Assembly: GCA_046758005.1 (NCBI GenBank)
Contig: JBHHZJ010000054.1
Coordinates: forward strand, 1 to 24,067
Length of the DNA: 24,067 nucleotides
Direction: 5' to 3'
From: JBHHZJ01 sp046758005
GTDB taxonomy: Bacteria > Pseudomonadota > Alphaproteobacteria > Kiloniellales > J153
Shown here one piece after another: positions 1 to 7,508 of the stretch. Made by a program: the position numbers and the translations under genes. The stretch's first letter is position 1. Each line of letters begins with the position of its first letter. Under the pieces are notes generated by a model, which searched no databases, was not told where the DNA came from, and worked only from the letters and a program-made list of their open reading frames with translations.

Positions 1-523
1 CGGCTCCAGTACCATGGACATTGAGACTGCAGGGCGATTCACACGCCGCGGCTTAATCTCCAATCGTTGACGCCGCCGTCCCGCAACTCCGCTGAGCGCT
101 TCGGATCACGCAGCCGGACAACCGGCCGGCGGTTGCCGCGCAGCGACCCGCGAGAGAGCTTGGACGCGGGGGATACAATCTCCGGTGGAGGTTAACTTTC
201 CTCTAATTCTACGTGTATTGCGGTCGGTCTTACCCGTCATTGTTGCGTGGAGCCGAACGCAGAGGCGCGTCCCGGCCAAGCGCGAACGAGGCGCGCGACA
301 AGGATGCGCCGGAAAAAAAACGCGCCCGCCGCAGACGACATCGCAACCGACCCGAGTAACCGCCGGGAGGTTGCGATTGGCGGGTAAGTCGCGGCGACCG
401 GAGTTCCCCCGGCCGGTTCAGACTTTGTCGCCCTCTTCGGCGGGTTTTCCACCCCCGCGGCGTGCGATTGTTCCGATGAGCAGGAAACGACCGGCGGCGC
501 CGATCGTTTATGAAAATTTCATT

Positions 524-537
524 TCGCGAATTCGCGA
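524..537. repeat. 14-bp perfect palindrome in the AT-rich island
   Basis: TCGCGAATTCGCGA at 524-537 is a perfect palindrome. It is flanked by a near-palindrome TGAAAATTTCA (511-521) and an inverted repeat with arms ATATAA/TTATAT (540-555, 4-base loop). Three small symmetric elements within 45 bp just upstream of a ParA/ribbon-helix-helix operon fit operators or a small centromere-like site. That role is inferred from context only. Confidence 0.45.
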
Positions 538-590
538 GTATATAATCGCTTATATTATCGCCTGGTCGAAATTTTACTGAAATGTTTTCA

Positions 591-606
591 TTAAATTAGT
601 TTTAAC
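591..606. promoter_or_regulatory. Candidate CtrA-binding box (TTAA-N7-TTAAC)
   Basis: TTAA at 591-594 and TTAAC at 602-606 are separated by exactly 7 bases, which is the consensus CtrA site of alphaproteobacteria. It lies about 175 bases before the parA start. The surrounding DNA is AT-rich, so a chance match is possible. A weaker relative (TTAA-N7-CTAA) lies at 192-206. Interest is raised because the last gene of the operon carries a CtrA-like receiver domain. Confidence 0.5.
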
Positions 607-779
607 TCTTCTCCCACTACCTTTGCCTTGATGGCGGAAGACTGTGCATCGGGTCCGTGCGGCCGTCGGGCTCGCGCGGACGCCGCCACCCGGCAAGGAT
701 CCCGTTGCCGGGCGGCGACGGATCGCACGGCGGCGCCCCGGGTGTGCGATGTGCGCGAGGGATCGGGAGCCCGAAGGCA

Positions 780-1499
780 ATGCGCGTGATGGCGTTTGCT
801 TCGCAAAAGGGTGGGTCGGGCAAGACCACCCTGGCCGGCCACGTCGCCGTCCAGGCCGAACGCGTCGGCGCCGGTCCCGTCGCCATCATCGATACCGATC
901 CGCAGGGCAGCCTGTCCGACTGGTGGAACTCGCGCCAAGCCGATACCCCGGTCTTCGCGCAGACCTTCATTTCGCGCCTGGGCGACGATCTGGAAAGGAT
1001 GCGCGACCTCGGCATCGAGCTGCTGATCTTCGACACGCCCCCGGCGATCACCGCGACCATCGACCAGGTCATTCGGCTGTGCGACCTCGTGGTCATCCCG
1101 ACCCGGCCGAGCCCGCACGACCTAAGGGCCGTGGGCGCCACGGTGGACCTTTGCGAGAAGCTGCGCAAGCCGCTTGCCTTCGTCCTCAACGGCGCGACCC
1201 CGCGCGCGCGCATCGCCGCGGAGGCCGCGATCGCCCTGTCCCAGCACGGCACCGTGGCGCCGGTGACGATCCACCATCGCACCGAGTTCGCGGCCAGCAT
1301 GATCGACGGCCGGACGGTGATGGAGACCGCCTGCAACCCGCGCTCGGCGCAGGAGATCGAGGAACTTTGGGACTACCTTGCGGACCGGCTGGACCGGTGC
1401 ACGCGGCCGGTCGAGGAGGACCTGGGCGCCGGCTTGGGCGCCGGAAACAGGGCGTTCGACTCCCTTCGCCGGGCAACCGACGAGACCGCGCGACGATGA
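780..1499 (+). CDS. ParA-family partition/positioning ATPase
   Basis: Single-domain ParA/MinD-family P-loop ATPase of 239 aa. These proteins dimerise on ATP, bind DNA or membrane non-specifically, and position plasmids, chromosome origins or protein complexes. Visible motifs: deviant Walker A QKGGSGKTT near residues 9-17 with the signature Lys before GG, switch I IDTDPQGS near 37-44, and Walker B/switch II LLIFDTPP near 75-82. There is no N-terminal helix-turn-helix, so it is not a plasmid type Ia ParA. The ATG at 780 is chosen because the conserved beta-1 strand begins directly after it; a longer in-frame GTG at 657 would add a Pro/Arg-rich stretch unlike the family. Its TGA overlaps the next ATG (ATGA), indicating translational coupling with the RHH protein. 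It is the first gene of a six-gene + strand series. BcsQ- or McdA-like roles cannot be excluded. Confidence 0.9.
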   Translation: MRVMAFASQKGGSGKTTLAGHVAVQAERVGAGPVAIIDTDPQGSLSDWWNSRQADTPVFAQTFISRLGDDLERMRDLGIELLIFDTPPAITATIDQVIRLCDLVVIPTRPSPHDLRAVGATVDLCEKLRKPLAFVLNGATPRARIAAEAAIALSQHGTVAPVTIHHRTEFAASMIDGRTVMETACNPRSAQEIEELWDYLADRLDRCTRPVEEDLGAGLGAGNRAFDSLRRATDETARR

Positions 1500-1906
1500 C
1501 GAAACTGGCGTCTCTGACCCGCTCTCTGCTGACCCGCAAGGGATTGGCCCGGCCAATGCTCGCCCCGGGCCCCAGCGTGCGGGCGGTTCCGCCGAGCGAC
1601 GCCCAGGCAAAGCTGGCGACCCGGAATTGGGCGCCGGCGGCGGCTGGCGCGGCCGCTTGGGCGCGCCGCGTCGGCGCACCGGGTTCCACACCGAAGCGCG
1701 GCATCGCGCCGGCGCGCGCGAGACCGGGCAAACGAATCCGGGTCTCGCTGCGCCTCGACCGCGACCGGCACGAGGCGCTGGGACGCCTGTGCGCGTTCAG
1801 GGGATGCACGCGGCAGGCCCTCCTCGTCAAGGCCCTGGACGAGTTCCTGATCCGCCACGCAATCGAGGAACCGGAGGGCGACCGGCGCAGGCCAAGGCCG
1901 GAGTAG
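1496..1906 (+). CDS. Small basic protein with C-terminal ribbon-helix-helix-like domain, ParA partner candidate
   Basis: 136 aa. The first 75 residues are Ala/Pro/Arg-rich and probably disordered. Residues about 78-122 read as a ribbon-helix-helix fold: a short beta strand RIRVSLRL, a helix with DRHEALGRLCAFRG, a turn, and a helix RQALLVKALDEFLIRHA. RHH proteins encoded right after ParA (ParG/omega types) bind the centromere and stimulate the ATPase through a flexible basic N-terminus, which matches this layout. The start overlaps the parA stop by ATGA, the strongest support for a functional pair. The family is called by eye from helix pattern, not from a strong motif. It could instead be a partner that targets ParA to a protein cargo. 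Confidence 0.7.
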   Translation: MTKLASLTRSLLTRKGLARPMLAPGPSVRAVPPSDAQAKLATRNWAPAAAGAAAWARRVGAPGSTPKRGIAPARARPGKRIRVSLRLDRDRHEALGRLCAFRGCTRQALLVKALDEFLIRHAIEEPEGDRRRPRPE

Positions 1907-2024
1907 CGGCGCGCACGCGCCCGGCGGGAGCACGAGGTCATCGCATCAGGCATGGAGATCGCCGTTGGATCGTCAAGATCCCCTTGAAACCCCGGGCGAC
2001 GGGCACACGGAAGGGGGCGCGGCA

Positions 2025-2762
2025 GTGAAGAAATCCACACCGCCGGGCTCTCTCATGTCCGTGAAAATCCGCCGGCGCGCGCCGGGAACCCAGACCCGGG
2101 CCGCGCCGGAGCCGGCGGCCGACGCACCGGCCCCGCCGGCCGGCGAAGCGCCGACGCGCCCGGCCGCAGCGCCGAAACGGGCGGCGACGGAGGAGCCGGC
2201 GATGGTCGCGGCGGTCACCGCGCGCGCCCGGGCCTCGGCCGGTCAGGCCGCACCCGCGCCGCCCCGGAACCGCGCGCCCGAGCCCCCGCCGCCGCAACCG
2301 CGCGCCGAGCCGGCATCGCGACAGGGCCTGCGACCGGCGGAAACCCGCCGGCCGGAAGACATCGTGACCTACTGGTCGCGCCTGCGCGACAACCGCCGCT
2401 TTCCCTCCACGGCCGACCTCGACAGCGACCGGATCTCGTCGGATTGGCCGAACAGCATCCTGATCCGCTGCCGCCCGGGAAGCCGCGTGCTCGAGGCCCA
2501 GAGGGTGTTTTCGGTTCCGGACGGCCTCGGGTCGAGCCTGAGCGGCCTGCGCGGAAGCGCCAGGGTCAGCCTCTCCCCAATGATGCTGCAATGGCTGCTC
2601 GGCCTGGCGGGCGAGGTGGTGCGCGAGGGCCGGCCCATGACCGACGACGAGACGTTTCCCACGCTGAACAGAATGATCCGCTACCACGCGGTCGCCCTGC
2701 CGTTCAGCGAGGACCAGCGTTCCGTCGACCACATCCTGTGCCACGTCACCACGGCATCGTGA
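2025..2762 (+). CDS. Protein with disordered N-half and PAS_5-like domain
   Basis: About 245 aa from the GTG at 2025, preceded by AAGGGGG about 8 bases upstream; an ATG at 1965 (no good ribosome site) or 2055 is also in frame. Residues 1-110 are Ala/Pro/Arg-rich and low complexity. The C-terminal 135 residues resemble the alphaproteobacterial PAS_5 family (PF07310): the opening pattern DIVTYWSRLRDNRRFPSTAD followed by a hydrophobic WPNSILIRC strand matches the typical LLAYWRSLR.GR.PSRAD...LLPN..LLD. PAS_5 proteins are small sensor-like domains of unknown ligand. It lies in the operon between the RHH gene and the TPR-SPOR lipoprotein (about 116-118 bases on either side). I infer a sensory or scaffolding role; ligand and partner are unknown. 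Confidence 0.65.
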   Translation: MKKSTPPGSLMSVKIRRRAPGTQTRAAPEPAADAPAPPAGEAPTRPAAAPKRAATEEPAMVAAVTARARASAGQAAPAPPRNRAPEPPPPQPRAEPASRQGLRPAETRRPEDIVTYWSRLRDNRRFPSTADLDSDRISSDWPNSILIRCRPGSRVLEAQRVFSVPDGLGSSLSGLRGSARVSLSPMMLQWLLGLAGEVVREGRPMTDDETFPTLNRMIRYHAVALPFSEDQRSVDHILCHVTTAS

Positions 2763-2878
2763 GAGGCGGCGGCATGAAACGACACCTCGAAAGGATCCGG
2801 CGCCACCGTGCCGCGCAGTCGCCGAGCCGGCGCGACGGCACGGCCCCGGACAATGTGAACGCAAAAGGGCAGAAAGCT

Positions 2879-4480
2879 ATGAAACCGACGCATTTCGGGA
2901 AACGGCCGATCCAGATCGCCGCGGCCTTGGGCGTGCTGCTCGTGGCCGCGAGCTGTACCAACATGGCCGTTGAGAACGCCAGGAGCGCGGGCCCCCTCCC
3001 GAGCCGCCTGGACGGCGGCGTCGGACAGCTCGTGCGCTACTGCGAGAAACTGCGCGACGCCGGAAGCCTCGCCACCGCGGCGGCCATGTGCGAGCGCGCA
3101 CACAGGCTCGACCCGACCGATCCCGCGCCCCTGATGGGCCTGGCCGGGATCTTCCTCCAGACGGGCGAATTGAACCAGGCGGTCCAAGCCTACCGGACCA
3201 TCCTCGCGATCTCGCCGGACCACGTCGAGGCCCGTTACGAACTGGGAAAGACCTACATCGCTCTGAAGCAGTACGAGTCCGCTTTGACCGAATTCCAGAC
3301 CGCGCTTCGCTACAAGGCCGATGACCCGCGCCTGTACAACGCGCTCGGCGTGTCGAACGGGCTGCTCGGCGCGCATACGTCCGCCCTGGCGGATTTTCAG
3401 GCGGGCCTCAAGGTCGCGCCCGGCCACGTGCCGCTGCGCAACAACCTCGGCCTGTCCCTGGTCATGAACGGGCGCTACGACGAGGGCCTCAAGCTTCTCG
3501 AAGCGGTCGTGGCCGACCCGAAGGCCAACGATGCCAGCCGTGAAAACCTGCAGCTCGCCCAGGGGCTGGCGAGCACGGCCAGGGCGGAAGCGATGCTGGC
3601 CGCCGCCGAGTTCGATGCGGAGAGCCTGGAGGACGACGGTGGCGCCGAGTCCGGGTTGCCCGCCGCCGACGAGACCGAGGAGGCGGACATGGGCGCGGAC
3701 GTGATTCCGGACGTGGTTCCGGACGTGGTTCCGGACGTGGATGTGGACGAGGATGAGGTCGCGGATGCCGAAACGCCCGCCGATGGCGGCTGGATGGAGC
3801 AGGTCGCCCAGGCCGAGGTCGATCGGTCCGGCCCGTCCGGCCCCGCCGGGCCGACTTTGCTGACCGGCGCGTTCGTGCCGCCGGAGCCGATCGGTCAGGA
3901 GGCGGACAGGACCATCCCTGACGAGATTGCCTCGCCGTCCGGGCCGTTCGCCGACCACAAGGCGCCGGTCCGACCGGCGCCGCCGGTCGACCCGATCGTC
4001 GAAGCCGAGCCGGACTCGCCGACGCCCATCTTTCAGACGGCGCGGGCCAGCGTGCCCGACATCTCGGACGTCGAGATGCCCAGCGCGAGCTTCCCTGAGT
4101 CGCTCACGGCGGACGCCGACGTGGAGTCCCTCGCCCTGGACCCGACCCTACCGGCCGAGGAAGGCTCGGCGCATGACGGCGGCGGTGAATTCGCAATCCA
4201 ATTCGCCTCTTACAGCAGCGAGGAGCGCGCCCGGCGCGGCTGGGACACGCTGAAGGCCGATGCGAACGACCTGCTGGGCGATATCGAACCGGTCATCCAC
4301 CGGGCCGACCTCGGCCCCGGGCAGGGCGTCTTCTACCGCCTGCGCACGCCGCCGCGCACCCAGGCCAAGGCCGACGGGTTGTGCCGCGCACTCGAAGAGC
4401 GCGGGATGGATTGCCTTGTCGTCCGGTTGGCGCCGAAGGTGGCCGAGGAGGGCGCGGAGGACCGCGCCGCGCCTTTATGA
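2879..4480 (+). CDS. TPR lipoprotein with C-terminal SPOR domain
   Basis: 533 aa from the ATG at 2879, chosen because it opens a lipoprotein signal (hydrophobic IAAALGVLLVAAS, lipobox Cys26) and follows AAAGGG at a proper distance. An ATG at 2774, also with a purine-rich upstream, would add a charged tail before the signal. Residues about 50-235 hold four to five tetratricopeptide repeats. Residues about 240-430 are acidic, Pro-rich and disordered, with a short DVVP tandem repeat. Residues about 434-517 form a SPOR domain (start EFAIQFASYSSEERARRGW, end CLVVRLAPK), a fold that binds denuded septal peptidoglycan. The TPR part resembles TadD-type pilus lipoproteins, but no other Tad genes are here. 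A cell-wall-bound scaffold in the same operon as two positioning ATPases suggests a septum- or pole-linked complex. Confidence 0.8.
   Translation: MKPTHFGKRPIQIAAALGVLLVAASCTNMAVENARSAGPLPSRLDGGVGQLVRYCEKLRDAGSLATAAAMCERAHRLDPTDPAPLMGLAGIFLQTGELNQAVQAYRTILAISPDHVEARYELGKTYIALKQYESALTEFQTALRYKADDPRLYNALGVSNGLLGAHTSALADFQAGLKVAPGHVPLRNNLGLSLVMNGRYDEGLKLLEAVVADPKANDASRENLQLAQGLASTARAEAMLAAAEFDAESLEDDGGAESGLPAADETEEADMGADVIPDVVPDVVPDVDVDEDEVADAETPADGGWMEQVAQAEVDRSGPSGPAGPTLLTGAFVPPEPIGQEADRTIPDEIASPSGPFADHKAPVRPAPPVDPIVEAEPDSPTPIFQTARASVPDISDVEMPSASFPESLTADADVESLALDPTLPAEEGSAHDGGGEFAIQFASYSSEERARRGWDTLKADANDLLGDIEPVIHRADLGPGQGVFYRLRTPPRTQAKADGLCRALEERGMDCLVVRLAPKVAEEGAEDRAAPL
3697..3744 (+). repeat. 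Four-copy 12-bp in-frame minisatellite
   Basis: GGACGTGATTCC, two copies of GGACGTGGTTCC and a degenerate GGACGTGGATGT follow one another. They encode repeated (V/I)PDV units in the acidic linker of the TPR-SPOR protein. Copy number probably varies by slippage without breaking the frame, and it only changes linker length. Confidence 0.85.
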
Positions 4481-4576
4481 CCGAGCGATCCGGCCGCCAC
4501 GCCTGCGGGCGGCCGGGCGCGAACGCGAAGCCGTCACCTGCCGCAGCACAGCCGGCACGGATCGTGTAGACAATCG

Positions 4577-5299
4577 ATGACCGACCATTGGTACAACGCC
4601 TTCAGCACCGCGAGGGCCGAAGGGAGACGGCCCGAGGCGCCGGCGACTTTGACCTCCGACGAGGCCCCGTCCCGCGTCCAGGTCTGTCCGCAGGCGCCCG
4701 GTGCCGCCGGAGGCGTCACACCGGCACCCGAGCAGCCCGAGGCCGACACTCCTGCGGCGGCTCTCATCAAGCTACAGTCGCTTGAGCTTCAGCGGCTCGC
4801 CCGTGAGAACGAGCGGCTGATGGACCGGATCGACACCCTGCTGCAGCTCCAGGAACGGGAACAGGTGCTGCGCCAGCAACTACAGACGCGCATAGACCGC
4901 CTGAGCGAGCCCGTCGGCAAGATCGATTCGGCGACAGAGCGGGAAACGTTATGCCGCGAGATCCGCGAAGGCTTGGCCGAAGAGATCAAGCCGATCTTCC
5001 TTGCTATCGTGGAGCTGCTGGAACTTGCCGTGAGCCAGCCGGAAACCGGCGCCCAGCCGACCGACTCCGCGGCGCGCGAACCGCTGCCCGGCGAGGAGTT
5101 CCAGGCGCTGCCCGAGATCCTGACGCGCCCGCTGGAGGAACTGACCGCTCCGGGCCCGGACCATGACGGGAACGGCGCGAAATCGGTCGGCAACGGGGAA
5201 CCGGCGCGAGGGCTCTTCAAGCGGGGCCGTTCAGACGCGGCCGAACGGGCCGGGTCAGCCGGCCCCGGCACGTTCCCCTGGACGACGGTGTTTTCCTAA
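4577..5299 (+). CDS. Coiled-coil protein of unknown function
   Basis: 240 aa, no family recognised. Residues about 60-125 have heptad-like Leu spacing rich in Glu/Arg/Gln (LQSLELQRLARENERLMDRI onward), predicting a long coiled coil. Residues 125-155 continue as an amphipathic helix (EEIKPIFLAIVELLELAV). Both ends are Pro/Gly/Ala-rich and probably disordered. There is no signal peptide or membrane segment, so it is likely cytoplasmic. It sits 96 bases after the TPR-SPOR gene and 52 bases before the receiver-MipZ fusion, in the same direction. By analogy with other ParA-type systems it could be the adaptor linking ATPase to cargo; this is inference from position and coiled coil only. The ribosome site before ATG 4577 is weak. 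Confidence 0.7.
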   Translation: MTDHWYNAFSTARAEGRRPEAPATLTSDEAPSRVQVCPQAPGAAGGVTPAPEQPEADTPAAALIKLQSLELQRLARENERLMDRIDTLLQLQEREQVLRQQLQTRIDRLSEPVGKIDSATERETLCREIREGLAEEIKPIFLAIVELLELAVSQPETGAQPTDSAAREPLPGEEFQALPEILTRPLEELTAPGPDHDGNGAKSVGNGEPARGLFKRGRSDAAERAGSAGPGTFPWTTVFS

Positions 5300-5351
5300 T
5301 TTCACGCGGCCCTAGGGCATTGCCGAGCGAAACGAAGTTCGTGGCACACCG

Positions 5352-6857
5352 ATGCATGCTTTGATCATCGAAGACGACCCGTCGGTCAGCCGAAGCATCG
5401 AGCTGATCCTGAAGTCTCAGGGTCATGTCTGCGACATCGCGGAGTCCGGCAGCGCCGGCCTCGAATGCGCCCGCGACAAGAAGCACGACATCATCATTCT
5501 CGATCTGACGCTACCCGACATGGACGGGCACAAGGTCCTGAACGGGCTGCGCGCGGCCCGGGTGCACACGCCGGTGCTGATCCTCTCGGGCCGCGACGAC
5601 CGGGACAGCAAGGTCAAGGGCTTGGGCATCGGCGCCGACGACTACGTGACAAAGCCCTTCGACAAGGACGAGCTCATCGCCCGCATCCAGGCCATCGTCC
5701 GTCGCGCCAAGGGAAAGACACCCCTGCTCAAGGCCGCCGCCCTGAACAGCATGTTGCTCGCCCGCTCCGGCCATGCCTCGCCGTGGGGCTTCAGCGAGGC
5801 CTACGCACCGCCGCAGTCCAGCGACATTCGCGTGCCGCCCGAAGCGCCGGCCGGCGGGCACGTCGACGGACCGGCCGAGCGGATCGCACCCCGACCCGAG
5901 GACGGCGCCCCGCGCCCGAGCGGCCCGTCGCCCCGCCTGCGGCCGGCAAAGCCGCGGCCGGGACATGCCGGCCGGGTGATCGTCCTCGGCGCCGCAAAGG
6001 GCGGCACCGGCAAGTCCACAACGGCCATGCACCTGATCGTGGCCCTGCTCAAGGAAGCCAACAGGGTCGGCAGCCTCGATCTGGACTGCCCGCAGGGCAC
6101 CTTGACCCGCTATATCGAAAACCGGCGCGGCTTCGCGGCCAAGACAGGCGCCGCCTTGCCGATGCCCGAACACCACGTCCTGGCCGCCGGCCCAGGCGAC
6201 TCCGGGCGTTTCGAAGAGATCTTCGAGCGCCTCGTCGCCACCTGCGACCACGTGGTCATCGACACCCCCGGGCACGACACCCCCCTCTCCCGCCAAGCCC
6301 ACGCCCGCGCGGACGTCCTGGTCACCCCGATCAACGACAGCTTTCTCGACCTGGACGTCTTGGCGCTCGTGGAGGGGGAGCCCCCGCGCATCGCGCAGCT
6401 GAGTCATTACAGCGCCATGGTCCTCGAGGCGCGGAAACGGGACGGCGATGCCGAGGACGGATCGATCGATTGGATCGTCCTGCGCAACCGCCTGTCCAAC
6501 CTGGACGCCCGGAACAAGCGTCATATGGCGGACGTTCTCGGGCAAATGTCGCAGCAGATCGGCTTCCGCGTCGGGCCGGGGTTGAGCGAGCGCGTGATCT
6601 ACCGGGAGCTGTTCCTGTCGGGCCTGACGCTCCTGGACCTGCCGGACGCCGCGACCGGGACTCCACTCACCCTGAGTCACGTCGCCGCCCGCCAAGAGCT
6701 GCGCACGCTGCTCGACGTCGTCCGGCCCGAACCGCGCCGCCCGGCGCGGCCGGGGGACGAGGCCGGGCAACCGCGCGGCGCCGGTGGTCCGGGCGAAATT
6801 CGGGCCCGCGCGCCCAACGGCGCCACAACGAAGGCGGCGGCGGGCGGCCGCGCATAG
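5352..6857 (+). CDS. Fusion of CtrA-like receiver domain and MipZ-type division-positioning ATPase
   Basis: 501 aa. Residues 1-120 are a complete response-regulator receiver strikingly like CtrA (ELILKSQG, LDLTLPDMDG, TPVLILSG, GADDYVTKPFDKDELIARI), with acidic pair D8/D9, phospho-acceptor D51, S79 and K101 all present. Residues 121-205 are a Pro/Arg-rich linker. The CtrA DNA-binding domain is absent and replaced by residues 208-475, a full MipZ: deviant Walker A KGGTGKST (216-223), LDLDCPQGTLTRYIENRR, VIDTPGHD, then the family-specific DWIVLRNRLSNLDARN, IGFRVGPGLSERVIYRELF and GLTLLDL. MipZ dimerises on ATP, binds DNA and blocks FtsZ rings away from midcell. Fusion to a receiver suggests phosphorylation-controlled positioning. 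It is last in the operon. TadZ/CpaE also pairs a receiver-like domain with an ATPase, but the MipZ-specific motifs and intact phospho-site separate this protein from it. Confidence 0.9.
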   Translation: MHALIIEDDPSVSRSIELILKSQGHVCDIAESGSAGLECARDKKHDIIILDLTLPDMDGHKVLNGLRAARVHTPVLILSGRDDRDSKVKGLGIGADDYVTKPFDKDELIARIQAIVRRAKGKTPLLKAAALNSMLLARSGHASPWGFSEAYAPPQSSDIRVPPEAPAGGHVDGPAERIAPRPEDGAPRPSGPSPRLRPAKPRPGHAGRVIVLGAAKGGTGKSTTAMHLIVALLKEANRVGSLDLDCPQGTLTRYIENRRGFAAKTGAALPMPEHHVLAAGPGDSGRFEEIFERLVATCDHVVIDTPGHDTPLSRQAHARADVLVTPINDSFLDLDVLALVEGEPPRIAQLSHYSAMVLEARKRDGDAEDGSIDWIVLRNRLSNLDARNKRHMADVLGQMSQQIGFRVGPGLSERVIYRELFLSGLTLLDLPDAATGTPLTLSHVAARQELRTLLDVVRPEPRRPARPGDEAGQPRGAGGPGEIRARAPNGATTKAAAGGRA

Positions 6858-6950
6858 TACCCACACGGAACCCGGAGCGTCGCGCCCGCTCCCGTCCGGC
6901 GGCGAAAACCATCTCCGGTGAGCCGGGTCAATATCAGCGGCGGGTTGGGA

Positions 6951-7508
6951 TCACGCCCCGGCCGGCTTGCTGGTGATATGACGAATCAGGTCGTCATCGT
7001 CGAAGGCGACCAGCGTAATCAAGGGAAAATCGAGCTGCGCGCGACCGTTGTCGAAGGCCAACTCGACCAGACAGGCGCCGGCCACGATCCGGGCGCCGCA
7101 TTGGCGGAGAACTTCGACCGCCACCTTCATCGTTCGTCCGGTCGCAAGCACATCGTCGAGCACGACGATTCTTTGCCCCGGCCGGACAGCGTCAGCCTCG
7201 ACCTCGAAGGTGCTCACGGCTTTCGCCTTCCGATCGCCACGCGCCGCCGGGCGCCTGAGCAGGCTTCCCGCCCTGCGCACCGTGATCAATCCCAGGCCGA
7301 GCTTGAACGCCAGCGGCGCTGCCAACAAGAATCCCCGCGACTCGATCCCGGCCAACATATCCGGCTTGCAGTCGGCGACCGCGCCGGCGAGACGGTCTAT
7401 CGCGTACCTCCAAGCCAACGGTTCGAGCAGCAAGGTCGAGGTGTCGTAGAAGACGAACCCCTCCTGCGGAAAGTCCGGGATGGCCCGGATATGGTCCTTG
7501 AGGTTCAT
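6951..7508 (-). CDS. apt: Adenine phosphoribosyltransferase
   Basis: 185 aa from the ATG at 7508 (an ATG two codons upstream is possible). It converts adenine and PRPP to AMP in cytoplasmic purine salvage. Family marks: N-terminal LKDHIRAIPDFPQEGFVFYD with STLLL, GIESRGF (family AGIEARGF), and the PRPP-binding loop VVLDDVLATGRTM near residues 123-135. The length is close to the usual 170-180 aa. The segment that normally reads Y.LEYG.D.LE.H.DA is replaced by a Lys/Arg-rich stretch ending FEVEADAV, although the spacing is kept and no frameshift restores the consensus. It is therefore a divergent member, and substrate preference may differ. It converges on the receiver-MipZ gene and is transcribed divergently from the secreted-protein gene at 7834. 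Confidence 0.85.
   Translation of the reverse strand: MNLKDHIRAIPDFPQEGFVFYDTSTLLLEPLAWRYAIDRLAGAVADCKPDMLAGIESRGFLLAAPLAFKLGLGLITVRRAGSLLRRPAARGDRKAKAVSTFEVEADAVRPGQRIVVLDDVLATGRTMKVAVEVLRQCGARIVAGACLVELAFDNGRAQLDFPLITLVAFDDDDLIRHITSKPAGA

Larger units (their letters stand above)
1..779. other. Long leader region without a convincing gene, upstream of the parA operon
   Basis: No convincing coding sequence is visible in these 779 bases. A 131-codon + strand reading frame (185-580) has a composition unlike the neighbouring proteins (Arg/Pro-rich and low complexity, then an AT-rich tail), so I do not call it. Bases 1-500 are GC-rich. Bases about 505-610 form a sharply AT-rich island holding palindromes and a CtrA-like box (listed separately). 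The length and the island fit a promoter/operator region, or a partition site for the ParA operon that starts at 780. The end of an upstream gene may lie in the first bases, but I cannot identify it. Confidence 0.6.

Noticed and set aside
185..580. 131-codon + strand ORF in the leader
   Set aside because: Arg/Pro-rich without any family resemblance, crosses the AT-rich palindrome island, and lacks the codon pattern of the neighbouring real genes.
780..1906. Evidence that the window is a plasmid because of the ParA/RHH pair
   Set aside because: No replication initiator, iterons or mobilisation genes are visible, and the neighbourhood is filled with chromosomal-type genes; replicon type is left open.
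3697..3744. Tandem repeats as a CRISPR array
   Set aside because: 12-bp units are contiguous, in frame and without spacers.
2879..4480. TPR-SPOR protein as TadD of a Tad pilus locus
   Set aside because: No TadA/B/C, CpaB/C, RcpA or pilin genes are near, and the ATPase next door carries MipZ-specific rather than TadZ motifs.
5511..6866. 451-codon - strand ORF opposite the receiver-MipZ gene
   Set aside because: Antisense shadow typical of high-GC DNA; the + strand product has complete, recognisable domains.
6874..6892. GGAGCG/CGCTCC inverted repeat between the MipZ fusion and apt
   Set aside because: Short arms, 7-base loop and no T-run on either strand; not convincing as a terminator.
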